Source: Pseudomonadota bacterium (GTDB lineage Bacteria > Pseudomonadota > Alphaproteobacteria > Acetobacterales > Acetobacteraceae). Taken from it: a stretch of DNA of 5,075 nucleotides. The stretch covers positions 1-5,075 of the forward strand of contig JAKBCH010000102.1 in NCBI GenBank assembly GCA_021808055.1. The letters run 5' to 3'. The notes under the pieces are model-generated. The model worked only from the letters and a program-made list of their open reading frames with translations, was not told the DNA's origin and made no database searches. The position numbers and the translations under genes were made by a program. Shown here piece after piece: positions 1 through 5,075 of this stretch. Position 1 is the stretch's first letter; the number at the start of each line of letters is the position of its first letter.

Positions 1-45
1 CTCATCCCGGCAGTATCGCCGCCGAGCGGTTTCAGTCCAGGCCAT
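1..45 (-). CDS. IS5-family transposase, N-terminal fragment (15 codons, cut by the window edge)
   Basis: The minus strand from 45 to 1 translates without a stop to MAWTETARRRYCRDE. The MAWTET-R--Y-RD pattern is the recognisable beginning of IS5-family transposases, which continue into a DUF4096-type helix-turn-helix region and then the DDE nuclease domain. None of those domains is visible here because the gene continues past base 1. A ribosome binding site supports the start: GGAG (minus strand, bases 54-51) lies 5 nt before the ATG. Its product would cut and rejoin the IS ends during transposition. Whether the rest of the gene is intact cannot be judged. Confidence 0.75.
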   Translation of the reverse strand, partial: MAWTETARRRYCRDE

Positions 46-123
46 CGTGACTCCGTCAGTTGTCGCAAACCAACAGAATCACAACTAACTGAAATCGCTC
101 AACTATCTTTTTCGGTCAGGTTC
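1..123 (-). mobile_element. Left edge of an IS5-family insertion sequence (partial, runs off the window)
   Basis: Read on the minus strand, this stretch holds the start of a transposase gene (ATG at 45) preceded by a 78-nt leader. I place the element's end at 123, where the minus strand reads TTA then GAACCTGACCGAAAAA. TTA (124-126) would be a 3-bp target duplication of the TNA type, and the GA-rich, A-tract sequence after it would be the terminal inverted repeat. Both fit the IS1031-like branch of the IS5 family, which is common in acetic acid bacteria. The transposase N-terminus is the firm part of the call. The exact boundary is inference, because the other end of the element lies outside the window and the repeat cannot be paired. 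Confidence 0.68.
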
Positions 124-489
124 TAAGAATCTTCCCTTGCCAAACCATTCAAATTGCACACGATCTCCCGGAACACAGATCGAAGAAGAGATCTTGCTTA
201 TTGGGGCATCCATGAAGTCGGACATTCCGGGCCGGCGCAATTTCAGCGCCTTAGTCCGGGAGACGATCACCTGGAAGGTGGAACAAGTATAGTCGATGAG
301 GTTTTCGCCATCCACACAGAATTCACGAAAATTGATCCCATCGCGCTCTGGGTTGCTCGCGCAAAGAACCTTAGGCGGCGGCGTGCCTTTCCAGTCGAGT
401 GTCGCTGACCGGGGGCGCGGCTTAACCCCACCTATTCCCGGTTGAATTGCTGTCTTCTTATCGTCCCTCTCGTCCATGTTCGAAGCCAT
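103..489 (-). CDS. Hypothetical protein, probably truncated at its C-terminus by the IS
   Basis: A 128-codon reading frame from ATG at 489 to TAG at 105-103. I do not recognise the protein. It is soluble in appearance, with no signal peptide or membrane segment, a charged N-terminus (MASNMDERDDKK) and four cysteines (43, 58, 69, 105) that do not form a pattern I know. The last six codons (EPDRKR) and the stop lie inside the proposed IS end (bases 123 and below), so the native protein probably continued past FGKGRFL. A second ATG at 477 (Met5) is possible. Neither start has a strong ribosome binding site; GAGAG lies only about 3 nt before the first ATG. Base composition is clearly more AT-rich than kup or mltA, consistent with acquired DNA. 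An overlapping plus-strand frame at 154-408 is a less likely alternative. The chance that this is a real, expressed gene is moderate. Confidence 0.45.
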   Translation of the reverse strand: MASNMDERDDKKTAIQPGIGGVKPRPRSATLDWKGTPPPKVLCASNPERDGINFREFCVDGENLIDYTCSTFQVIVSRTKALKLRRPGMSDFMDAPISKISSSICVPGDRVQFEWFGKGRFLEPDRKR

Positions 490-620
490 TACTCTCGTAA
501 AGCGATATCACCAGAATATCAAAATGTTTCCTTGAGAGTAGACAGGTCAAGCCCCTTTATTGGGGGTGTCATCGTAAACCAGATCAAATTTCGGCGCGCG
601 ATCAGTCAATGCAGATGTAC

Positions 621-642
621 CATCCCCGCTTGCGCGGGGATG
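621..642. repeat. Palindromic repeat of the widespread CCCCGC/GCGGGG intergenic type
   Basis: Bases 621-629 (CATCCCCGC) and 634-642 (GCGGGGATG) form a perfect 9-bp inverted repeat around a 4-nt TTGC loop. On the minus strand the sequence reads GTCATCCCCGCGCAAGCGGG and onward, which resembles the GTCATCCCCGC-type palindromes scattered in many copies through proteobacterial intergenic regions. Translating such repeats typically gives the spurious peptide PACAGMT, and it does so here on the plus strand. It lies about 76 nt past the kup stop. There is no following T-run, so it is not a standard intrinsic terminator, but the hairpin could protect the 3' end of kup mRNA. Confidence 0.6.
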
Positions 643-677
643 ACGGGGGCGGCTTTAGAGCGCGATGACTTGAGATG

Positions 678-694
678 CGCTCGCTTTGCGAGCG
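678..694. repeat. Short perfect hairpin downstream of kup
   Basis: CGCTCGC (678-684) and GCGAGCG (688-694) are exact inverted copies around a TTT loop. The hairpin begins 23 nt after the kup stop codon on the minus strand. A GC-rich 7-bp stem here could act as a transcription pause or mRNA 3'-end structure. The minus strand continues CATCTCAAGTC with no T-tract, so I do not call it a rho-independent terminator. Confidence 0.4.
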
Positions 695-717
695 ATTCGA
701 AAGTCTGAATTGGGACA

Positions 718-2607
718 CTAGACCGCGATGCGGACGCCGAGCTCGACCACGCGGTCTGACGGGATGCGGAAGAATTCCGTGGCGGTGATGGCGTTGCGGG
801 ACATGAACAGGAACAGCCAGCGGCGGATGAAACGCAGCTTGGGCACCGAGGCCGGCACCACGGTTTCGCGCCCCAGGAAATAGCTGGCCTGCATGGGCTT
901 GAACTCGATGCCTTGATGATTGAGGCTTTCCAGGGCCAGGGGAACGTCCGGGCTTTCCATGAAGCCGTAATTGAGCGTGATTTTATAGATGCCGTGCGAG
1001 GCTTCCTCGGCGCGGACGCGCTCTTCCTCCTCGGCCTGCGGGACGTCCAGGTTACGTACGGTGACGAAGAAGACTTGCTCGTGCAGCACTTTGTTGTGCT
1101 TGAGGTTGTGGAGCAGCGCGTTGGGCACGAAATCGAGATTGCCGGTCATGAAAATGGCGGTGCCGGGAACGCGGACGATGCGCGATTGCGGCAGGCGGGC
1201 GAGGAAGGAGTTGAGGGGCAGGGAATCCTGCATCCAGCGCGCCATGATGAGGCCGCGGCCACGGCGCCAGGTGGTCATGATGAGGATGATGCTGGAGCCA
1301 ATGGCCAGGGGAACCCAGCCGCCCTCGACGATTTTGAGGGAGTTGGCGGCGAAGAAGGATAGATCGACAATGCCGAAGGCGCCGAAGACCAATAACGAAG
1401 CGTGGCGTGACCAGCCGAACTGGCGGCGGAAGACCACTACGGCAAGGATGTTGGTACACAGGAAAGTACCGGTGACGGCGATGCCATAGGCCCAGGCAAG
1501 GTTATTGCTGGTATGGAAGGCCAAAACCAGAAGAATGACACCCGCCGCCAGGATGACATTAATTTGTGGCACGTAAATCTGACCTTCTTCGGTCTCACTC
1601 GTGTGACGGATTTCCATGCGTGGAAACAGGCCGAGATACACACATTGCCGCGCTATGGAGAAAGCGCCGGAAATGACGGCCTGGCTGGCTATAATTGTGG
1701 CGGCGGTGGAAAGAAGAACGAGCGGAAGCTGCAGAACATGAGGGGCGAGATTGAAGAACGGGTTGTTTGCGGCACCAGGGTTGGCCAACACGAGCGCGCC
1801 CTGGCCGAAGTAATTTAGGAGCAAGCAGGGGAGGACGAAATAGGTCCAGGCCACCTGTATGGGCTTGCGGCCAAAATGGCTCATATCCGCGTACAGGGCC
1901 TCGGCGCCGGTGACGGCCAGCACCACGGCGCCGAGCGTGATGAAGGCGGTGAACTTATACCGGATGATAAATGATATGCCAAAGCTAGGCAGCATGGCCC
2001 TAATGACGAGGGGATGCCGGACGATTTCGGCTAAACCGAGCAAGCCAATGGAGATAAACCAGATGACCATGATGGGGCCGAAGGCCGTGCCGATGGCACG
2101 AGTGCCACGCCGCTGTGCCATGAACAATGCGACGATGATGACCAGCGAGATGGCTTCCACCATGCCGTTTGACAGACCGGGCTCTACGACCTGCAGGCCC
2201 GCGACGGCAGACAGAACGGAGATGGCGGGGGTTATCATGCCATCGCCAAAAAACAGGCCGGCCCCGGTGATGCCGGCTATGCCGAGGAGAGTGCGGGTTT
2301 TATCTGACCTGGCGACACGCTGTGCAAGAGCCATGAGGGCCAGGATACCGCCCTCGCCGCGATTGTCGGCCCGCATGACGAAGGTGACGTATTTGAGCGT
2401 GACGGTGATGATGAGGGCCCAGAAGATAAGCGAGAGCAGCCCCAAAATATCGGTTGGCGAGAGTTTGGCGCTGGTGAAATAGGCGAGGCAGGTCTGCAGC
2501 GCGTAAAGCGGGCTGGTGCCGATATCGCCATAAACCACGCCAAGGACGCCGACGAGGGCGCCGATGCGGAGCGGGGCCGAGGATGAGTTTTTGGTGTGGG
2601 AAGCCAT
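718..2607 (-). CDS. kup: Kup-family low-affinity potassium transporter
   Basis: The product is an inner-membrane K+ uptake protein of the KUP/HAK/KT family, thought to couple K+ entry to H+. At 629 residues from the start used here it has the usual family length. The N-terminal two thirds is strongly hydrophobic with about twelve membrane segments; the last ~170 residues form the cytosolic domain. Family motifs are present: [15 protein letters not shown] (Asp28), [12 protein letters not shown] (Asp122), [11 protein letters not shown] (Glu236) and the C-terminal VRVPGTAIF and [13 protein letters not shown] blocks. Asp28, Asp122 and Glu236 align by eye with Asp23, Glu116 and Glu229 of E. coli Kup. 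The frame stays open upstream to a TTG at 2670, but those 21 extra residues are not typical and have no ribosome binding site, so I choose ATG at 2607. That ATG also lacks a clear Shine-Dalgarno sequence. The gene appears to be transcribed alone; I saw no convincing promoter in the 124 nt upstream. Confidence 0.96.
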   Translation of the reverse strand: MASHTKNSSSAPLRIGALVGVLGVVYGDIGTSPLYALQTCLAYFTSAKLSPTDILGLLSLIFWALIITVTLKYVTFVMRADNRGEGGILALMALAQRVARSDKTRTLLGIAGITGAGLFFGDGMITPAISVLSAVAGLQVVEPGLSNGMVEAISLVIIVALFMAQRRGTRAIGTAFGPIMVIWFISIGLLGLAEIVRHPLVIRAMLPSFGISFIIRYKFTAFITLGAVVLAVTGAEALYADMSHFGRKPIQVAWTYFVLPCLLLNYFGQGALVLANPGAANNPFFNLAPHVLQLPLVLLSTAATIIASQAVISGAFSIARQCVYLGLFPRMEIRHTSETEEGQIYVPQINVILAAGVILLVLAFHTSNNLAWAYGIAVTGTFLCTNILAVVVFRRQFGWSRHASLLVFGAFGIVDLSFFAANSLKIVEGGWVPLAIGSSIILIMTTWRRGRGLIMARWMQDSLPLNSFLARLPQSRIVRVPGTAIFMTGNLDFVPNALLHNLKHNKVLHEQVFFVTVRNLDVPQAEEEERVRAEEASHGIYKITLNYGFMESPDVPLALESLNHQGIEFKPMQASYFLGRETVVPASVPKLRFIRRWLFLFMSRNAITATEFFRIPSDRVVELGVRIAV

Positions 2608-2696
2608 GATTACGGGGACCGCAATGTTGCCATGGGGCCCGGCTGTAGCCGTTTGCCCCGGTGGCCGCAAGTGAAGCCTATGGCGGATGGTGGGTT

Positions 2697-2711
2697 AGTT
2701 TGAATTTCGGC
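2697..2711 (+). repeat. Left arm of an inverted repeat flanking the GFA gene
   Basis: AGTTTGAATTTCGGC on the plus strand. It matches the reverse complement of bases 3184-3198 (AGTTTGAATTTTGGC) at 14 of 15 positions, including an uninterrupted 11-base run. The two arms enclose the GFA-like gene and its upstream hairpin, about 502 bp from outer edge to outer edge. No matching target duplication is visible outside the arms. This arm lies 20 nt past the GFA stop and 89 nt before the kup ATG. Confidence 0.5.
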
Positions 2712-2731
2712 CTGCGATCTGAACCCAACGC

Positions 2732-3115
2732 TCAAATCGTCAGCTTGCTTCCCGCAATGCGGACGTGAGGTAGAGCATCAAGGTCTAGACCACCGATACA
2801 CCTCACATTGACCGCCCAACCCTCGAACCGGGCCATACCAGCATCCAGCTCCTCCTTTGTGGGAGTGCTGGGCCGGCGAAACGGCATAATTCCGCATTTC
2901 GAACAGAAGTAATCTTCAGCGGTCCCAGTTCCCCAGCGATACACAACGAGTCGATCCAGCGGCGTCAGAAAGCGAATGGCATTGGGCGGAACTCGGAAGA
3001 TGAGGGCGCCTCGGCGGCGACATACGGAGCAATCACATTCCCGCACATGATCGATCTCCGTCTCGATCTCAAAGCGCGCATCACCACAATGACATTGGCC
3101 TCGGTACGTTTGCAT
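2732..3115 (-). CDS. GFA/CENP-V domain zinc-binding protein
   Basis: A 127-residue protein of the glutathione-dependent formaldehyde-activating (GFA)/CENP-V family, a small zinc-binding fold. The whole protein is the domain. It carries the family's seven cysteines: GQCHCG (Cys8, Cys10), ECDCSVC (Cys27, Cys29, Cys32) and FCSKCG (Cys71, Cys74). In Paracoccus Gfa the equivalent cysteines hold two zinc ions, and the protein was proposed to help glutathione react with formaldehyde. Most family members have no proven substrate, and this one is clearly shorter than Gfa (about 190 residues), so formaldehyde chemistry should not be assumed. The start is well supported: GGAG (minus strand, 3124-3121) lies 5 nt before the ATG. 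The gene sits between mltA and kup, in the same direction, inside a pair of inverted repeats, and is less GC-rich than its neighbours. No glutathione or formaldehyde-oxidation gene is nearby. Confidence 0.9.
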   Translation of the reverse strand: MQTYRGQCHCGDARFEIETEIDHVRECDCSVCRRRGALIFRVPPNAIRFLTPLDRLVVYRWGTGTAEDYFCSKCGIMPFRRPSTPTKEELDAGMARFEGWAVNVRCIGGLDLDALPHVRIAGSKLTI

Positions 3116-3129
3116 CCGTGCTCCACGAA

Positions 3130-3165
3130 CATCTGCTCATCTACATGATGCGACGGAAGCAGATG
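3130..3165 (-). promoter_or_regulatory. Bulged hairpin upstream of the GFA gene (possible leader or operator)
   Basis: On the minus strand CATCTGCT (3165-3158) is exactly complementary to AGCAGATG (3137-3130). Directly inside the second arm a further 4-bp stem, CATC (3150-3147) with GATG (3141-3138), closes a 5-nt loop. Folded as RNA this gives 8 + 4 base pairs with a 7-nt bulge on one side. It ends 5 nt before the GFA Shine-Dalgarno sequence. It has no T-run after it, so it is not an intrinsic terminator for mltA. It could be a protein-binding site or an mRNA leader structure; which one cannot be told from sequence. Confidence 0.35.
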
Positions 3166-3183
3166 GACGGCAAACCACCCTGA

Positions 3184-3198
3184 GCCAAAATTCAAACT
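3184..3198 (-). repeat. Right arm of the inverted repeat flanking the GFA gene
   Basis: Read on the minus strand this is AGTTTGAATTTTGGC, the near-exact partner (14/15) of the arm at 2697-2711. Its outer edge is 12 nt from the last base of the mltA stop codon, so an insertion ending here would leave mltA intact. Confidence 0.5.
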
Positions 3199-3209
3199 GA
3201 GATACTACC

Positions 3210-4337
3210 CTATGGCGGGGCGGTTTGCATTCGCGCGGGCAGGAGCATGTAGAGTGTTCCGGACTGATGCATTGAGCCCGCGGTTGCCTCGGCATCGGGC
3301 CCGGCGCCGAAGAAAAGATCGGCCTGGGTGGCGCCTTTGATGCCGCCGCCTGTGTCTTGGGCGATGGTGAGGCGCTGGATGGGCGTGTTGGTTATGGGGT
3401 CTGTGGTGGAGATGAAAACGGGTGTGCCGAGCGGAATGTAGGCGTTATCCACGGCCAGGGAGCGGCCGGCGGTGAGCGGCACACCGAGTGAGCCAGGAGC
3501 GCCTTGGTTGTTTGGCAGCGGACCGATGGGGCGCAGATATACGTAATTGGCGTTTTGCTCCATGTAATCCATGGCTTCCGCCGGATGTGCCTTGAGCCAG
3601 GTGGAGATGGAGCGGTAGCTGACATCGTTGGGCTGGAGGTCTCCATGCTGGACCAGGATTTGGCCGATGGGGGTGTAGGGCTGGTTGTTCTGGCCGTTAT
3701 ACCCCACGCGCAGGGTTTGACCGTTGGCGAGCAGGATACGGCCGGAGCCCTGGATTTGCAGCATGAAGGCATCGACCGGGTTGGTGAGATAGGCGGTGAC
3801 CGGGGCCTTGCGGTAGAGCGCGCCATTGTCGATGGCCCGGCGCGGCAGGCTGGCGAGGGAGGCGACGGCTGGTTTGGCGTAGAGCGGGATGGTGTAGCCC
3901 GGGTGGTAATTTCTGGCGCCAGGATATTCAGGCTCGAAATAGCCGGTGATGAGGGCTGGCCCGGGAATGGCGTAGACGGCGAAATTTGACTCGAAAAACT
4001 GCTGGGCGGCGGCGTTATCGCCAGGCGGGACGGCTTTGGCGGCGGTGCAACTGGCCTGCCAGAGCCCGGCCTGGCCGGCATCTTCCTGCGCCAGGCCATT
4101 GCCGCCGAGGTTTTGGTCGGCTGGCATGCGCAGGATGTTTTTGCAGCCGAGCACGAAGGCCGCCAGGGCCGAGGCGGTGTTATCTTGCTGCCAGCCGGGC
4201 AGGGCGGTGAAGGGAATTTGTTTGCCAGGCGGGGGGCCGGGCAGGTTGAGCGATTGCAGCCCGGGCTGGGGGGGAGCGCAACGGGCGAGCGCGAGCAGAA
4301 GAAGAGCGGGCCAGAGGCCGGACTTGCGGTGCAGCAT
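3210..4337 (-). CDS. mltA: Membrane-bound lytic murein transglycosylase A (MltA)
   Basis: This enzyme cleaves the glycosidic bond between N-acetylmuramic acid and N-acetylglucosamine in peptidoglycan, leaving 1,6-anhydro ends, and works at the periplasmic face of the envelope. The 375-residue length is close to E. coli MltA (365). Residues 1-20 form a secretion signal ending at Cys20, then a proline-rich linker. The MltA barrel domain follows, with TGYFEPEYPG (131-140), the FMLQIQGSGR block (191-200) and VGYNGQNNQPY (211-221). The C-terminal 3D domain has VDNAYIPLGTPVFI (296-309) and AQDTGGGIKG, whose Asp328 matches the catalytic aspartate of the family. The residue before Cys20 is Arg, which is atypical for a lipobox. 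The start lies 6 nt after the stop of the Tim44-domain gene, without a clear Shine-Dalgarno sequence, so translation is probably coupled. Confidence 0.95.
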   Translation of the reverse strand: MLHRKSGLWPALLLLALARCAPPQPGLQSLNLPGPPPGKQIPFTALPGWQQDNTASALAAFVLGCKNILRMPADQNLGGNGLAQEDAGQAGLWQASCTAAKAVPPGDNAAAQQFFESNFAVYAIPGPALITGYFEPEYPGARNYHPGYTIPLYAKPAVASLASLPRRAIDNGALYRKAPVTAYLTNPVDAFMLQIQGSGRILLANGQTLRVGYNGQNNQPYTPIGQILVQHGDLQPNDVSYRSISTWLKAHPAEAMDYMEQNANYVYLRPIGPLPNNQGAPGSLGVPLTAGRSLAVDNAYIPLGTPVFISTTDPITNTPIQRLTIAQDTGGGIKGATQADLFFGAGPDAEATAGSMHQSGTLYMLLPARMQTAPP

Positions 4338-4343
4338 GAGGTT

Positions 4344-5018
4344 TCAGCCGCTGCGCGCGGCGGCGAGACGCCAGCCACTACCAGGGGCTTTGAGGTTGCG
4401 TTCGAAGGTCCAGAGATCGGTGAGTTCGACCACGGCCTCGGTGCCGTCGGCCGGGTTGCCGCTGGAATCCAGGGTGAGGTTCACCTGGTCGGAGACGAAG
4501 CGGACGATGATGGCCGCCTGATCGTCCAGCAGCTCGGCGTTTTCGATGCTGGTGGAGATGATGGTTTTGATGTCTGTGCGGTGGCGCTCGCCGGCTTGTT
4601 CGCGGGTGGTGATGGCGCTGTTGAACGTTTCGTATACATGCGGGGTGAGCAGGGATTGGAGGGTGGCGCGGTCGCCCGCGGCGAAGGCGGTGACGATGGT
4701 GCGGAAGGCACTCTCGGCCTGTTCGAGGAATTTGGGCGGGTCGAAATCGGCGGTGCGCTGGACGATTTGCATCAGGCGCTGGCCGAGCGCGGATTGCGGG
4801 TCTGGTACCGGGCGGCTGGTGGTGACGGGCTGGGCCTGGCCCGCGATGACCGGGCCTTGAGGATTGAAGACGGGGGGCTGACCCTGACGCTCGAACCCGA
4901 CGCGCTTACCCAGCACGCTGCGCAGACGCAGGATGAGAAAAACGGCGGCGCCCGCGAACAGGATCAGGATGATCGGGAACGGGCCTAGGGATTGCAATGT
5001 ATTACTCGGCACTGGCAT
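4344..5018 (-). CDS. Tim44-domain membrane protein (TimA/TimB-like)
   Basis: A 224-residue protein. One membrane segment lies at about 13-32 (PFPIILILFAGAAVFLILRL), followed by the basic RSVLGKRVGF. A flexible Pro/Gln-rich linker (45-80) leads to a Tim44-like domain (about 90-222), with FDPPKFLEQAESAF (92-105), ...LTPHVYETF and a closing DLWTFERNL...GWRLAAA. In mitochondria the homologous domain of Tim44 ties Hsp70 to the import channel. Bacterial TimA/TimB proteins are inner-membrane proteins of less certain role, not proven protein-import factors. It is the first gene of an operon with mltA. The ATG at 5018 has AGAGG directly against it, too close for good initiation; the GTG at 5012 (codon 3) has the same AGAGG at a 6-nt spacing and may be the true start. 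The 57 nt upstream (5019-5075) show no confident promoter. Confidence 0.9.
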   Translation of the reverse strand: MPVPSNTLQSLGPFPIILILFAGAAVFLILRLRSVLGKRVGFERQGQPPVFNPQGPVIAGQAQPVTTSRPVPDPQSALGQRLMQIVQRTADFDPPKFLEQAESAFRTIVTAFAAGDRATLQSLLTPHVYETFNSAITTREQAGERHRTDIKTIISTSIENAELLDDQAAIIVRFVSDQVNLTLDSSGNPADGTEAVVELTDLWTFERNLKAPGSGWRLAAARSG

Positions 5019-5075
5019 CCTCTGCGATCTGACGGAGACTGCGCCAGGGGATAGAGGATTGCAAGCCTGTGATCC

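Noticed and set aside
58..86. AGTTGT/ACAACT inverted repeat in the IS leader
   Set aside because: Six base pairs across a 17-nt gap is too weak to claim as a regulatory hairpin.
154..408. Plus-strand 84-codon frame inside the hypothetical gene
   Set aside because: It is antisense to the longer minus-strand frame, with no ribosome binding site or family resemblance. It remains a weak alternative only because the minus-strand gene is itself unrecognised.
552..566. CCCC-TTTATT-GGGG inverted repeat
   Set aside because: A 4-bp stem with no context is expected by chance.
678..694. Rho-independent terminator for kup
   Set aside because: The stem is good, but no T-run follows on either strand.
442..708. 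Plus-strand 88-codon frame downstream of kup
   Set aside because: It contains the PACAGMT peptide produced by the palindromic repeat at 621-642, overlaps the start of the hypothetical gene on the other strand, and has no recognisable domain.
2608..2670. 21-residue N-terminal extension of Kup from a TTG start
   Set aside because: There is no Shine-Dalgarno sequence before the TTG, the extension is low-complexity, and the ATG at 2607 gives the normal family N-terminus.
2641..2670. Possible kup promoter, TTGCGG with TACAGC 17 nt apart
   Set aside because: The -10 element matches the consensus at only 3 of 6 bases, which is not distinguishable from chance.
2965..3195. Minus-strand 76-codon frame overlapping the 5' part of the GFA gene
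   Set aside because: It lies in a different frame over the GFA cysteine motifs and has no family resemblance or good ribosome binding site.
4113..4988. Long plus-strand frame of 291 codons opposite the Tim44 and mltA genes
   Set aside because: It is a shadow of two confidently identified minus-strand genes. Its Gly/Ala/Glu/Asp-rich composition is typical of antisense frames in GC-rich DNA.

Overview
The window looks like a chromosomal segment of a GC-rich alphaproteobacterium, most likely of the Acetobacteraceae/Rhodospirillales type. The grounds are the gene pair for a Tim44-like protein and MltA, which is a recurring alphaproteobacterial neighbourhood, a Kup potassium transporter, and the N-terminus of an IS5-family transposase of a kind common in acetic-acid and acidophilic alphaproteobacteria. 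This placement comes from recognising families, not from a search. All genes called here lie on the minus strand, so the reading order runs from high to low coordinates.

Right part (5018 to 3210): a two-gene operon encodes a membrane-anchored Tim44-domain protein (TimA/TimB type) and, 6 nt after its stop, MltA, a lytic transglycosylase that acts on peptidoglycan. Both are cell-envelope maintenance genes. In many alphaproteobacteria an Smr-domain gene follows mltA; here it does not.

Middle (about 3198 to 2697): a small, visibly less GC-rich module carries one gene for a GFA/CENP-V-type zinc protein with a good ribosome binding site. The module is bounded by a pair of 15-bp inverted repeats (14/15 match). 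One sits 12 nt past the mltA stop, the other about 90 nt before the kup start. A bulged hairpin lies just upstream of the GFA ribosome binding site. This looks like a small inserted cassette and is the least ordinary structure in the window.

Left-centre (2607 to 718): a complete Kup-family K+ uptake protein of 629 residues with the family's key acidic residues in place.

Left end (717 to 1): an AT-richer accessory stretch. It holds two perfect palindromes, one of the widespread CCCCGC/GCGGGG type, and an unrecognised small gene. It ends in the edge of an IS5-family element, whose terminal sequence seems to supply the last six codons and the stop of that small gene. The small gene is therefore probably an IS-truncated remnant.

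I found no tRNA, rRNA, CRISPR array or phage module, and no multi-gene system that I would call new. The points worth a second look are the IR-bounded GFA module and the IS/hypothetical-gene junction.
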